A stretch of DNA of 64,000 nt from Fibrobacteria bacterium (lineage in GTDB: Bacteria > Fibrobacterota > Fibrobacteria > UBA11236): contig JANYDA010000036.1 of NCBI GenBank assembly GCA_025360005.1, positions 1 to 64,000 of the forward strand, written 5' to 3'. Below the pieces are notes generated by a model. The model was not told the origin of the DNA. It was given only the letters and a program-made list of their open reading frames with translations, and ran no database searches. The first letter of the stretch is position 1. Each line of letters starts with the position of its first letter. Below, piece by piece: positions 9,011 to 19,068 of this stretch. The position numbers and the translations under genes were made by a program.

Positions 9011-11041
9011 TTAAGGCAGCCAGGGCAGACGAATGGTTTGCGATCCGGATACGGTCCGGAAGCGCAGGAAAAGGACCCCGCGCGCCCATCCGGAAGCGTC
9101 GATGGAAACCTCTCCCCGGGGATTTTGGAAGCCCGCCATCCGGGTTCCCGCCGCGGTGAAGATCGCGGCTTCGGTGACCTGGCCGGGAGCGGGGAACGTG
9201 AGCGTCAGTCCGCGGGCGGCAATCCGGCATCTCACCGTTTCCGATCGCGTCCCCGGCTTCCGTGCGGGGATTCCCGTGCCGCCGCAACCCGACTGGGAGT
9301 TTTTCCATCCCACGCCCGCGTGCGTGTCCGCCCAGGCGGCGATGGCTCCCGGCATCTGGCAGAGCGCATTGCCGTCCAGTTCCACCTTGATCCCCGCGGG
9401 TAACTTGGCGACTTCGCGGGGAAGCGCCGCCAACCGGTTCGCTCCCAGGTCCAAGGAGTTCAGGCTGTCCAGATAGGCGATATCAGGAGGCAAGTCGGTC
9501 AGGTTTTTGCCGCGCAGGTTGAGGGCGATCACGCGCCCGCCGGCATTGCGCGTAGCGACGGCGCCGACGGCGACACCCAGGGAATTTGCCTTGAGGATGG
9601 CCGCCACGCTCAGGGAGTCCCGCTGGCGCGGCTCGGTCAGGGGAAAACCGTAGAAATGCAAGGCGCCTACGCCGTTGCGGTTGAGTACCAGAGGTTCCGG
9701 GGGCACTTCCGCATGCCCCAGGAAGCTGATGGCGGTGATGCCGGCGGCGGCCGCGGACAATGCCAGCTTCACCCTGGATCCGGAAACCGATCCCGCCGTC
9801 ACCTTGGCGTTACCTCCAGTCAATTCGAATTCGTTCTGCGAGCCTTCGTTCCAGCTGAGGCTGTCGAAAGCGTTTTTCATGAACAATGTGATTTCCCGGT
9901 CTCCGCTGGCTTCCGCGAACCGGATCGCGGGCGGTTCGATGTCGTCCCCGTCCACGCCGTAGTAGTCCCGGGCCACCAGGCGGTAGATGTTGTTGCCCAT
10001 CAATTCATAACCGCCGGGAAACGGGTAATGGCACACGCTTCCCGCATCATGCTTTTGCGCGGACATGGACATGTTCTCCACGTTGGGCAGCTCTTGCGCC
10101 AACTGGCGCTCGGCCTCCAGGATCCGGGCCATTTCCGGCAGCGGGTTCTTGCAACCGTTGCGCAACTGGAAGAGGTAAATCCTTTCCGTGCCGGGATAAT
10201 CGGCCAGCCAGCCCTGACGCAAAGAGATGAAGGCGGATTTGTAGTCGGCCGTGGCCGTGGTGGAATTGTTCTCTCCCTGCACCCAGAAGATTCCCCGTAC
10301 CTTGCCGGTTAACCCGGTGGCCTTGAGGCGCCGCAGGAGCCGGCCGTAATTCGTCGCCGTGTCCGACGGGTTCACGTCGTTCCGTTCGAAAAAAACGATG
10401 GGTTTTCCGCTATGGTTGCCGTTGAAGATGGCGACGGGGATCTTTGCGTTGTCCACAATCTGGCGGGCCATGCGCAATTCCCATTGCCCGGTGTTGGCCA
10501 CCGAATACATATCGTTGTCCCCCTGCCCCGCGTTCCAATCGGTATAGTAGATGGTGGGATTGCTGGATCCGTAAACGCGGATGTACGGATTGGCGTTGGC
10601 CTTAGCGCTGGTGCCGTCGAAGCTGTGGGACTCCGCGTTGGACTGGCCTTGGATTATGAACACGTCGCCGGCGACCACGGAATCGGCGCCGCCCAGGATG
10701 GTTTCCGCGGCGCCGTTGAAGCCGATGATCTGGAACCGGTAACTTGCAAGTTCCGCCTTGATGCGGTAGGCCAGCGAGAATGCGGCGGTATTTCCGGTGA
10801 AGACAAGCTTCTGCGCCGCCATGGGCAAGGCGGAACCGTTGCGATAGGCTTTGATGCGGATCTCCTGGTAGTCGGCTCCGCTTTTATTGACGGAACCCCG
10901 GATGACCACGTCCCCGGAATCGTTGGCCTCGCGCGCATAGAGGCGGTTCTTGACGGGAACGTCCTGGAAGGTGACTTGGGCTGGGGCGACCCGGCAAATA
11001 AAGAGGGGGAGGAAGGTAAAAGCAATTAATATTCTGCGCAA
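9011..11041 (-). CDS. Secreted sialate-O-acetylesterase-like esterase with leucine-rich repeats
   Basis: A 676-residue exported protein. Residues ~125-355 carry SASA-type SGNH hydrolase features: GQSN with Ser134 as likely nucleophile, and Asp332/His338 in DAGSVCHYPF as the likely rest of the triad. Residues ~490-580 contain a few leucine-rich repeats (LNSLDLGANRLAALP). The last ~75 residues are a C-terminal module like that of other exoenzymes here (AAGTRMAGF, then GVLFLRF). The family removes acetyl groups from sugars, for example acetylated pectin or xylan; the exact substrate is inferred. The start is a TTG at 11041 preceded by GGAGGAGA. It is the last gene of the minus-strand run and converges on the copper oxidase gene, with only 10 bases between the stop codons. 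Confidence 0.8.
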   Translation of the reverse strand: MRRILIAFTFLPLFICRVAPAQVTFQDVPVKNRLYAREANDSGDVVIRGSVNKSGADYQEIRIKAYRNGSALPMAAQKLVFTGNTAAFSLAYRIKAELASYRFQIIGFNGAAETILGGADSVVAGDVFIIQGQSNAESHSFDGTSAKANANPYIRVYGSSNPTIYYTDWNAGQGDNDMYSVANTGQWELRMARQIVDNAKIPVAIFNGNHSGKPIVFFERNDVNPSDTATNYGRLLRRLKATGLTGKVRGIFWVQGENNSTTATADYKSAFISLRQGWLADYPGTERIYLFQLRNGCKNPLPEMARILEAERQLAQELPNVENMSMSAQKHDAGSVCHYPFPGGYELMGNNIYRLVARDYYGVDGDDIEPPAIRFAEASGDREITLFMKNAFDSLSWNEGSQNEFELTGGNAKVTAGSVSGSRVKLALSAAAAGITAISFLGHAEVPPEPLVLNRNGVGALHFYGFPLTEPRQRDSLSVAAILKANSLGVAVGAVATRNAGGRVIALNLRGKNLTDLPPDIAYLDSLNSLDLGANRLAALPREVAKLPAGIKVELDGNALCQMPGAIAAWADTHAGVGWKNSQSGCGGTGIPARKPGTRSETVRCRIAARGLTLTFPAPGQVTEAAIFTAAGTRMAGFQNPRGEVSIDASGWARGVLFLRFRTVSGSQTIRLPWLP

Positions 11042-11189
11042 ACTTGAATCTCCTCCGGCACGCGATACCGGTTATTGCCGCCGATGATATGCTACTTCCC
11101 CGAACTTCCAAGTTAGCATGATAAGGAAAGTCCAGGTTGCTGAAGTCGCCGGGTCCATCATCCTAAAAAACCGGTAATCGGCAATACCG

Positions 11190-12419
11190 TTAAGGGACCA
11201 TTGGGCCTGCGGGAATGGCGCGGCCCGGCCTCCAACGATATAGGATCAGGAAACAAACGCAGCAAAAGCCGGCGCAGACCGCGAACACGGAACGGAAGCC
11301 GAGGCTGGAGCTCAGGGATCCGAAAAGAAGGTAGCCCAAGGTGGAACCGGTCCTTTGGGCATTGGCGTATATGTTGGTCGCGGAACCCGCTTGGCCCGGC
11401 ATGAAGTCCTGGAAGAAGGTGATGGCGATGCCGCCGGTGACGGCCACGATGGCGGCGCTGAGGATTTGCAGGGGGTAGACCTGCCACGGGGCGCGGATCA
11501 GGGACAGTCCCGCGTAATAGACGATGGCCAAGATCACGGCGGCGCGGATGAGGCGGGAATTTTCCAGGCGCATGGCCAGCACTCCGATGAAAAACATGAA
11601 CGGGATTTCAAATATGGGGGCCACGCTATAGGCCAGGCCCACATTGCTTTCGTTCCCGCGCAGGGCGTTCAGGATCAGCAGCGGCAGGGCCATCATCCCC
11701 ATGGTGGTGCAGCAGAAGATCAGCACGAATCCGATGAAATGCGGGAGCAGACCAGGCAATCGGAACGCTTTGCGGAGCGGCAGTCCCGCGGCCGCCAGCT
11801 TGCTTTGCGCGGAGGGCGGCACGGAAGGAACCAGGCCCGCGACCACCAGCGCCAAAAGCGCGAACAGGCCCGCGGCCACCAGGAAAGTGCCCCGGAAGGA
11901 AAACCGCCCCATCACCAAGGCCGCCAAAGCGGGGCCTACGGTCCAGGACAGGGCGAAAAAGAGGCGGAAGACATTCATGTACATGGGGACTTCGCGCGGG
12001 GGGATATCGCTGCTATCCAACAGGTTCCGCGCATGGGCGAAGAGTTGCGAAAAGCTGAGCGAGGAAATCCCGAGCAGAACCGCGCCTATCGGCAAGAGCA
12101 GACGGGCATCCCGCACCCAGGCATAACCCAGGTATCCCAGCGCCCCGGCGGCGCTGCTTGCAAGGAGCGTGGTTTTGCGGGACCAGCGCGTGTCGGACCA
12201 CTTGGCCAGCAGGGTGGACAGGATCACGGCGGAAAGGGAAGTGATGGTCATGAAGATCCCGAACACCCACGGGCTCATGCCCACTTCCCGGGTGCCGAAT
12301 ATGGACATGAAAGGGATCACGAAGGAGTAGGTCAATCCCAGGATCAGGTTGCAAAGGATCAGGACGACGAAATCGCGACGGCCCAGCAGGATACGGATGA
12401 GCGGGGAAATGCGGCGCAT
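11190..12419 (-). CDS. MFS transporter, sugar-efflux (SetA/SotA-like) type
   Basis: A 409-residue inner-membrane protein with about twelve hydrophobic segments and the MFS loop-2 motif region between helices 2 and 3 (LLAKWSDTRWSRKTTLL). The N-terminal IPFMSIFGTREVGMSPWVFGIF stretch resembles the SET sugar-efflux family. It may export or import a sugar or oligosaccharide released by the neighbouring enzymes. It lies within a co-directional run, 97 bases after the PL9 gene and 148 before the esterase gene. A general drug/H+ antiporter role cannot be excluded. Confidence 0.75.
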   Translation of the reverse strand: MRRISPLIRILLGRRDFVVLILCNLILGLTYSFVIPFMSIFGTREVGMSPWVFGIFMTITSLSAVILSTLLAKWSDTRWSRKTTLLASSAAGALGYLGYAWVRDARLLLPIGAVLLGISSLSFSQLFAHARNLLDSSDIPPREVPMYMNVFRLFFALSWTVGPALAALVMGRFSFRGTFLVAAGLFALLALVVAGLVPSVPPSAQSKLAAAGLPLRKAFRLPGLLPHFIGFVLIFCCTTMGMMALPLLILNALRGNESNVGLAYSVAPIFEIPFMFFIGVLAMRLENSRLIRAAVILAIVYYAGLSLIRAPWQVYPLQILSAAIVAVTGGIAITFFQDFMPGQAGSATNIYANAQRTGSTLGYLLFGSLSSSLGFRSVFAVCAGFCCVCFLILYRWRPGRAIPAGPMVP

Positions 12420-12516
12420 GGGTCGTCGACAACATGATTATTTACCGGGCGTCCGTCAATGCGGATCCACGGCCCGGGACAAGGTCCCCAGACCGCGGCG
12501 GAATCTGGGAACGGGA

Positions 12517-13983
12517 TCAGCGCGGGACGGAGAAGGCGTGCCGGACCGATGCGAGCTTGCGGCCCGAAAGATCGAAAATGGCTAGGTCGGATAGCCCACC
12601 GGCTTGGGCCTTGGGTTGCAGGCCCCGCGCGGGACGCAGGCCCACGGAGAGCTTGGTTTCAAAGGGCCCTAGGTCCGGAGCCGATCCTTCAAAGGCGAGC
12701 TTCACATCCAATCCCTTGTCGATAAGATCGCTGCCCGGGGCGAGCTTCAGGAAGGGGATGTCGGGCAGGCTTCCATCGGCCTGTCTGGGTCCATCGAGCC
12801 CGGTCGGATCCACGCTCCGGAAATCCTCGTCCGAAACCGTGACGGGCAGGGTCCAGGAGTTCCGGGACTCGTCGATCCCGGCATTGTAGTCGATGAGTTT
12901 TTGCCCTTTGTAGGAGATATTGTTCTTCAGGATTCCTACCGTGGTGAATTTCCCGTCCTTGTAGCCCACCATCCTGAAATTGGCCGAGTCGTTGGCATAT
13001 CCGATATTGTTGTACCAATAAATGGGTCCGGGATGGTAATTGGCGTGGAAACCGGAAGCGAAGTTGGAGTAGGCCAGGCAGAACCGTACCGTATGCATGG
13101 GCGCGATGGCAGGCGGCCTGATGGCGGGAACATTATAGCCCCCCGCCTTAAAGCCCTTGCCGTCCCCGATGTGGTTCCGGGTTCCCGGTTCGTATCCGTT
13201 GTACCAGGACCAGCAATTCTCGATAAGGACCGCCTCTTGGGCCGCAATCAGATCGAAGCCATCGTCGGTGTTGTACCAGGCCCGGCATCCCCGGAATACA
13301 TTGCCGGTGTGTCCGGCGCCGATATGGCAACCGAACCCATCCGCATTGCCTCCCACCAGTCCGCGGCCGGATTTTGAATCGAAATTGTCATGGGAATCAC
13401 AGTTCAAAGCCAGATTGTTTCCGCCGTTGGAGATGAACAATCCGGGGCCCATGATATTGTGCATGTTGAGGCGTTCGAAGATATTATCGCTGCCTGAATT
13501 CCAGATGCACCAGGATTCCTTTTCCGTGGTCAGGATCTGCGGCACGTTCTTGAGCTCCAAGCCTTTGAGATGGAGATAGCTGCCCGTGGTGCGCAGGCCG
13601 GTAATGCGGGCCTGCGCCGTCATCCCGATGAAGTCGAATACCGGAATCTCGCCCGGATAGGCCCAGTATTTGATTCGGTTGCCTGCCGCGCCGCTCTTGT
13701 CCAGCAGCACCCCGTTGGCGGCGGTGGCCGTCTTGAACTGGTAGATCCCGCCCCGGAAATAAACGGTGTCGCCCGCTTTGGCGGCCGTTTGGCCGCGCGC
13801 CATGGTTGCAAAGGGCTTATCCTTGCTTCCGCCATTGGCATTGTCCCCATCGGGAGCCACGTAGTAGGTGGCGGCTTGCGCGGAAAAAAACAGCAGATGA
13901 AGGAGCGATAGAACGGTAAGGGGCCGGGTGCCGGCATACAGCGCGTTGCCGGCGGCGGGCCTGGAGACATGCCGGGTTTCCAT
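12517..13983 (-). CDS. Secreted PL9-like pectate lyase (right-handed beta-helix)
   Basis: A 488-residue exported protein predicted to cleave homogalacturonan or rhamnogalacturonan by beta-elimination. Motifs typical of PL9 are clear: NADGFGCH, GCRAWYNTDDGFDL, ENCWSWYNG and GDGKGFKAGG. Lys279 in the last motif is the expected catalytic base, and the Asp residues of DGF and DDGFD are the expected calcium ligands. An upstream in-frame codon exists, but the ATG at 13983 shares its A with the TGA stop of the preceding gene (TGATG), which indicates translational coupling. The C-terminal module stops unusually early, soon after FDLSGRKL, so it may be shortened. Confidence 0.87.
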   Translation of the reverse strand: METRHVSRPAAGNALYAGTRPLTVLSLLHLLFFSAQAATYYVAPDGDNANGGSKDKPFATMARGQTAAKAGDTVYFRGGIYQFKTATAANGVLLDKSGAAGNRIKYWAYPGEIPVFDFIGMTAQARITGLRTTGSYLHLKGLELKNVPQILTTEKESWCIWNSGSDNIFERLNMHNIMGPGLFISNGGNNLALNCDSHDNFDSKSGRGLVGGNADGFGCHIGAGHTGNVFRGCRAWYNTDDGFDLIAAQEAVLIENCWSWYNGYEPGTRNHIGDGKGFKAGGYNVPAIRPPAIAPMHTVRFCLAYSNFASGFHANYHPGPIYWYNNIGYANDSANFRMVGYKDGKFTTVGILKNNISYKGQKLIDYNAGIDESRNSWTLPVTVSDEDFRSVDPTGLDGPRQADGSLPDIPFLKLAPGSDLIDKGLDVKLAFEGSAPDLGPFETKLSVGLRPARGLQPKAQAGGLSDLAIFDLSGRKLASVRHAFSVPR

Positions 13984-15122
13984 CAAAGTCCGGTCCACTT
14001 GACGCGGGCCACGGTGGCGCCGGATTGCCAGCTTATCAGGCACAGGCCCTTGCGGGCAAGCGCAACGTATTGCGGCACGCCTGCGGCTACGGTCATGCGC
14101 GCCAGGATCTTGCCGGAGGGATCCGCAACCTCCAAGTTACCCCCCTGGGGCGAACGGAAGGAGAAGCCGGCCGGTTCCCGCGTCATATCCACGTTACGGG
14201 GAAGGGCATCGGCCGGAGCGGCCACGCCGGTGGCGGCGCAGGCCGCCGGATTGTCCTTCACGAAATAGGTGCGATAGGCGGCCTTGGACTTATCCATGCA
14301 GCCTTCCAGATCCAGGACTTCGATTTTCCGGAACTTGTAGGGATGGCTTTCCGCCTGGATGGCGATATAGCCGCTCTTGAGCGGCGTGCCGTCCGGGGGA
14401 GTATTGGCCGGCGGATTGGATACGGCGCCTGCCCAATAGACCGGATGATAGTAGGTCAAGGTGGGGGTGCCGGTGGGGCTGTTCCCGATATAGTGGCGGA
14501 TGATGGAGTCTCCCATCACCGCCGCGGAAACCCAGGTCCAGACGCCGGGGGCGGGGCGGAAATTCGTAGTCGCCGAAAAGCAATGGTTAAGGTTCACGGT
14601 CCCTCCCGTGGGCACGGTATAAAATGCGGTCCCGGGCGTGCACAGGTTCATGTTGCTGTTGGGATCCGCGCCTGTGTTGCTTGCGCCCAGCAATTGGGCC
14701 TCCAGGCTGATGGGGAAATCCTGGTTCAAGGTCATGCTGGCCATGGATTGGGAGTGCAGCATCAGGCCGTTGTTTTGGAGCGCCCAACCCGGGCCCCCGG
14801 TTACCTGCTTGTCGCCCACCTGGTATTCCGACCTTAGCAGGTAATACGAATAGGTCCGGGTCTTGTTTATGGCATGCCCGAATTCGCCGTTGAAGGTGCC
14901 CCATCCGGTATAGTCCACGCTGAGGATCCCGTCCGCCACCTTGAACGTGTTGTTGAAATTCTCATTCAACGGATGCTTGGCGAACTTGAGGTCCCAATCC
15001 TTCATATCCGTGCCGTTGAAGAGCTGCACCCAAGCCGAGTCTTCCGCCTGCGAGACGGTCGCTCCGGCCAGCAGCGCTGCCGTGATGAGGTTTCCCAAGA
15101 CCTTGGTTCGATTATTCCGCAT
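13983..15122 (-). CDS. Secreted DUF1080 / 3-keto-disaccharide hydrolase domain protein
   Basis: A 379-residue exported protein with signal peptide (to SQAED) and one PF06439-type beta-sandwich (WVQLFNGTDMKDWDLKF at the start, GWGTFNGEFGH, NNGLMLHSQS, then YIAIQAESHPYKFRKIEVLDL at the end). Some members of this family hydrolyse glycosides after oxidation to the 3-keto sugar; others only bind. A C-terminal module (ADPSGKILARMTV, then GLCLISW) follows. Two in-frame ATGs lie six bases apart (GGGATGGCTATGCGG). I chose the second, because GAAGGG is then correctly spaced. The stop codon overlaps the ATG of the PL9 gene. Confidence 0.82.
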   Translation of the reverse strand: MRNNRTKVLGNLITAALLAGATVSQAEDSAWVQLFNGTDMKDWDLKFAKHPLNENFNNTFKVADGILSVDYTGWGTFNGEFGHAINKTRTYSYYLLRSEYQVGDKQVTGGPGWALQNNGLMLHSQSMASMTLNQDFPISLEAQLLGASNTGADPNSNMNLCTPGTAFYTVPTGGTVNLNHCFSATTNFRPAPGVWTWVSAAVMGDSIIRHYIGNSPTGTPTLTYYHPVYWAGAVSNPPANTPPDGTPLKSGYIAIQAESHPYKFRKIEVLDLEGCMDKSKAAYRTYFVKDNPAACAATGVAAPADALPRNVDMTREPAGFSFRSPQGGNLEVADPSGKILARMTVAAGVPQYVALARKGLCLISWQSGATVARVKWTGL

Positions 15123-15232
15123 AGCCATCCCTTCAAAAGTGAAAACCTTCGGCCGCAAAGGACCGTTTCCGCGCCCCAGGTCCACCCCGAAGGGAAACCC
15201 GGAGCCTGTTCCGTACCGCGTCCCGCCGCCAC

Positions 15233-16897
15233 TTAGCGGGAAAGGAGCCTTACCCGTAACATCCCCGTTACCTGACCGGCTTGGCCGGGATCCAGATCCA
15301 GGAACCGCGGTTGCGCTCCCTGGCCGCGCCGCCATGTCCAGACCCTGATTCCCCGCGTGTCGAACGCCTCCGCGCGGACGGCGCCTGCCGGGATTTCCAG
15401 CCTGCGGGCCAACCCCAGGTTCCGCCAGGACCAGACCTCCGGAATGGATGCCGCTGCGCCCGCGCCCGGGAAGCGGGTCCCGATCGCGTCCGCGGGGCCG
15501 ATATAATCCAAGCGCACCAGGTTGCCGTGGCCGGCGTTCCTGGGATAGGAGCCGTTGTCGCCCCAGTCCAGGAAATAGAAGGCCCCGTCCGGACCGACTT
15601 TCAGATCGATGGGGTTCTTGATGGGGTTGTCCGTCGTCTGATCCCAGAAGCGTTTGACCGCCACCACGCCGCCGGTATCGTCCAATTGCACGGCATGGAT
15701 GAGGCTGCGCGAGAAATCGAATATAAAAAGGTGATGATCGTAATACTTGGGGATCTTATTGGGGGACGTGACAGCGGGATCCGAATTATAGACGGGCCCC
15801 AGCATGGAGGTGTTGGCGGAGCCGCTTGCGAAGACGGGGAAGGCCGTGCCGGTGGCGTTGTAAGGGTACCAGATCAAAGAGGGGCGGGCCGGAGGCAGGT
15901 CCCTGATGCCGGTGTTGTTGGAAGAGATGTTCTGCAGGGCGTTGGGCTGATAGAGCGCGCCGCCGGTACTGGTCTCGTAATTCCATTCATGGTAGCAGAA
16001 GTTGTTGCCCACGCAGTAGGGCCAGCCGTAGTAGCCCGGGGTCTTGGCGATATTGACTTCATCGTACCCGCGCGGGCCCTTGTTGGGATCGTCCGCGGTG
16101 GCGTTGGGTCCGGGTTCCGCCTCGAACAGCCACCCGGTCTTGGCATCGATGGTGATGCGGAAGGGATGGCGATGGCCCATGGTGTAGATTTCCGGCCGCG
16201 TCTTGTCGGTGCCGGGCGGAAAAAGGTTGCCCGCCGGGATGGTATAGGTGCCGTTGGCTTCCGGATGGATGCGCAGAACCTTGCCGCGCAGGTCGTTGCT
16301 GTTGGCCGCGGAACGCTGCGCATCGTAATTGGGGCGCTTGGGATCGCGGGGGGAATAGCCCATGGCGGGAGAGGAGAAAAAGTTGTTGGTATTGTCCGCC
16401 AGGCCGATGTACAGGTCGCCCTGCTTGCCGAAGGCGAGACAACCGGTATTGTGCTCGTCGCTGGACGTGAGGGAATAGGGAACGCTCAGCATGTCCACGC
16501 GCGAGGCGGGATCGAGGTTGCCGTTGGCCAGGGCGGTAAAGCGCGCGACTACCAAGGCCTGGCTGGGCTGCAAGGTCCCGAACAGCAGGAAGACATGGCG
16601 GTTGGCGGCGAAGTCCGGATCCAGGACGATGGAATGGAGGCCGTCCTCGCGCACGTCGGAAACGGTCAAGGTGGCGGCGAGGGTGGCCGTTTTGGTCTGG
16701 GGATCGAACAGCTTGATGGTCCCGGATTTATTGAGCACGTAAATGCGGCCGTCCGGAAGGAAAGCTATCTGGGTGGGGTTGTTCAGGTTGTCCAGCAACA
16801 CCGTGGTCCGGAAAAGGCTGCGCGCGGGTTGTGCCGATGCTCCGGCCGCAAAAGCGACCAGGAGGCAGAACGACAACAAACCTGATTTGCCTAGCAT
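15233..16897 (-). CDS. Secreted PQQ-dependent sugar dehydrogenase (glucose/sorbosone dehydrogenase family)
   Basis: A 554-residue exported propeller enzyme of the GSDH family, predicted to oxidise sugars with PQQ in the periplasm or outside. Supporting motifs run in family order: NPTQIAFLPDGRIYVLNKSG, DGLHSIVLDPDF, GCLAFGKQGDLYIGLADN, GKVLRIHPEANG, EIYTMGHRHPFRITID, YDEVNIAKTPGYYGWPYC and IDLKVGPDGAFYFLDWG. A signal peptide ends near ASAQ. A C-terminal module (DTRGIRVWTW, then GMLRVRLLSR) follows. The ATG at 16897 is preceded by GGGAGAG. It lies 110 bases upstream of the DUF1080 gene in the same run, which suggests the two act in sequence. No PQQ biosynthesis genes are in the window. Confidence 0.85.
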   Translation of the reverse strand: MLGKSGLLSFCLLVAFAAGASAQPARSLFRTTVLLDNLNNPTQIAFLPDGRIYVLNKSGTIKLFDPQTKTATLAATLTVSDVREDGLHSIVLDPDFAANRHVFLLFGTLQPSQALVVARFTALANGNLDPASRVDMLSVPYSLTSSDEHNTGCLAFGKQGDLYIGLADNTNNFFSSPAMGYSPRDPKRPNYDAQRSAANSNDLRGKVLRIHPEANGTYTIPAGNLFPPGTDKTRPEIYTMGHRHPFRITIDAKTGWLFEAEPGPNATADDPNKGPRGYDEVNIAKTPGYYGWPYCVGNNFCYHEWNYETSTGGALYQPNALQNISSNNTGIRDLPPARPSLIWYPYNATGTAFPVFASGSANTSMLGPVYNSDPAVTSPNKIPKYYDHHLFIFDFSRSLIHAVQLDDTGGVVAVKRFWDQTTDNPIKNPIDLKVGPDGAFYFLDWGDNGSYPRNAGHGNLVRLDYIGPADAIGTRFPGAGAAASIPEVWSWRNLGLARRLEIPAGAVRAEAFDTRGIRVWTWRRGQGAQPRFLDLDPGQAGQVTGMLRVRLLSR

Positions 16898-17118
16898 AAT
16901 CTCTCCCACCGTAAATTTAATAGCCCGGATGAAAAGCCGCCCTGGATAGGCGGCCGGAAATGCCGGTTTCCATGGCCTTTTTTTCCTGTGATTCCTGGGA
17001 GGCGCATGAACCAAGGCTCAAGGGGCTCAACGCGGGGAGTTTCTTTGTGAGGAGAATCGCCGTGTCCCCGGGTTCTCCGGGAAATGCTCGCCCGGCGCGC
17101 GGCGCAGGCGGAGGGATT

Positions 17119-19068
17119 TCATGGATCCAGGCCGGATAGGAAAAGCCTGCGGGTTTCGGTTCCGGCCGGCGTGCGGATTTGGGCCAGGCAAAGGCCTTTG
17201 CCGAATCCTTGCAGGGTATAGACGGCGGGTCCCGGGCCATGGAATTCGGCCAGGCGGTTGCCGCGGAAATCAGTGAGGCGCACGGTATGCGGACCCGCAT
17301 CGCGGATGCTCAGGCTGTTCCCGTTCCAGGCCGTGCCCAATCGGGTTTCCGACCGGCGCGGACCGGTCCGCGATCCCATGCCGTCCGTACGCGCTCCGTC
17401 CAGGATCACCAGGGAAATGCCATGACGGGGCAAAGTGAATGCTAAGGTAACTTTCCCGTTAACATTGGCCGACATCCCCGGAGGGGTAAGGGTTTCCAGC
17501 GCCATCGCCGCCTGCAATTGGGCCGTCTGCGCCGCCGTAGGGGTTTGCGGGCCGCCCATCTTCAACCAGGCCGAGTACGCGTTGCTATGGGTGCTGTCCA
17601 TACGGTAATGCGTTACCTTGACTTGGGCGGGAAACGTCGCTGGCACGCTCACGTTGAGCGTTATGGAGGCCGGCAGGGAAGGCGCCAAATCATCATGATA
17701 GTTCCATATCAAGGCCATCACGCGATCGCCGTCTTTTACCGCCATGCCGTCGACGTCGGCCGCGCCGCGTACGCCGTTGGTGAGGATGTCGGCCAAGCCG
17801 CGCGCGCCGCTGCTCTTGAGCGGAATCCGCTGGCCCTGTAATTTGCCCAGCATCTTGAACGCTTCCAGCACGGGTTTGTGGATGCCGTTGTTGGCCAACT
17901 CGCGGTATCCGGAAAAGTACGGGCTGCCCGGGAAGGTGAAGGCCCAGGTGACAAGCCCCTTGAGGTTTACCTTCAGGCTGTCGGCCAATTCCAGGCTATG
18001 CGCCATCATGGCCACTTCGTAGGCGCCGTAGGCAGGCACGTTGCGGTAGCCGTCCGCAGGGACTTTGCTGGCCGGGCACGCGGCGCAGCCGTCCGGATCG
18101 GCCTCGCCGATCACGATGGGCTTGGCGCGGAACTGGGGATAGGAATGGACGGTGGCGAAGGCGTCGCGATGATTGCGCAATTGGCTTCCCAGGTCCATGC
18201 GGATGTTCGCGCCGTTCATGGCCACGCCGCCCTTGGCATGGAAGGTGACCATATCCAGGCGCGTGCCGGTTTTCTGGGTGACGGCGTTGATGCCCGTTGC
18301 GCAATGGTCCAGGAATTCCTTCAACATCCCCACGCTTCCCCGGGTCACTTCCGGACCGCCCAGTACGGCCTTATCCATCACCCCGTGCAGGGCCCCTTCC
18401 GTATAGTCGAAGAGCTTGAAGTATTCGGCGTGGGTTCCGTGCCAATAACCGATGTCGGGTTCGTTCCATAGCTGCCAAAGCCAGGACGTATCGGACCCCG
18501 GATAGCGCGTCTTGCTGTGCTCGGCCCAGGCGCCGATGAGCCCGGCCCATTTGGAATAATCGTTGGGCGGATAGAAACTCCCGCCGTCCAGGACATAGGT
18601 GCCGGAGGGCTGATAGGGATCGGGTTTGCTGGAAAGGGCCTTGGGCATGAAGGCGATTTCCGCCAAGGGGAGGTTTCCCGCGGCCGTGATGCCGTCCATG
18701 ATGCCGTCCAGCAAGGTCCAATCGTACACCGGCTGGCCTTGGGCGTTCTCGGTGTACACGTTGGTGGATCCCCATTTGAGCGCGGGCTTCCCGTCCCCGG
18801 TGTTCAACAGGAAATGCGTGCGGATATGGACCGGAAAGGCGTTGAGGGCCTTGATGTCCTTGAGGAGCCGCTTGCCTTCCGGCATGGTGGTGTAGTTGTC
18901 CTCGTCATAGCCGTAATAGGGCCAGACGGGATTCAGGGGGGTTCCGGCGGCGGTACCGTCCACGCTGATGTCTATCGGCTGGGACTGCGCGCGCGCCGTC
19001 CGCGGCGAAACTTGCCCCAACAGGATCAACCCCATCCCCACGTACCCAAAATATCCAAAATTGCGCAT
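17119..19068 (-). CDS. Secreted GH39-like glycoside hydrolase
   Basis: A 649-residue exported enzyme. The (beta/alpha)8 barrel (~25-440) has Glu203 in WNEPD as likely acid/base and Glu322 in VIGEADPDG as likely nucleophile, as in GH39 beta-xylosidase and related enzymes. A beta-sandwich follows (~450-570). The last ~75 residues are a module of the local type (LTDFRGNRLAEF, then GKGLCLAQIR). It could act on xylan or on acidic side chains; specificity is not visible. The start has the same double-ATG arrangement as the DUF1080 gene (GGGATGGCGATGCGC); the second ATG is better spaced from the GGGGCGGG upstream. Confidence 0.84.
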   Translation of the reverse strand: MRNFGYFGYVGMGLILLGQVSPRTARAQSQPIDISVDGTAAGTPLNPVWPYYGYDEDNYTTMPEGKRLLKDIKALNAFPVHIRTHFLLNTGDGKPALKWGSTNVYTENAQGQPVYDWTLLDGIMDGITAAGNLPLAEIAFMPKALSSKPDPYQPSGTYVLDGGSFYPPNDYSKWAGLIGAWAEHSKTRYPGSDTSWLWQLWNEPDIGYWHGTHAEYFKLFDYTEGALHGVMDKAVLGGPEVTRGSVGMLKEFLDHCATGINAVTQKTGTRLDMVTFHAKGGVAMNGANIRMDLGSQLRNHRDAFATVHSYPQFRAKPIVIGEADPDGCAACPASKVPADGYRNVPAYGAYEVAMMAHSLELADSLKVNLKGLVTWAFTFPGSPYFSGYRELANNGIHKPVLEAFKMLGKLQGQRIPLKSSGARGLADILTNGVRGAADVDGMAVKDGDRVMALIWNYHDDLAPSLPASITLNVSVPATFPAQVKVTHYRMDSTHSNAYSAWLKMGGPQTPTAAQTAQLQAAMALETLTPPGMSANVNGKVTLAFTLPRHGISLVILDGARTDGMGSRTGPRRSETRLGTAWNGNSLSIRDAGPHTVRLTDFRGNRLAEFHGPGPAVYTLQGFGKGLCLAQIRTPAGTETRRLFLSGLDP

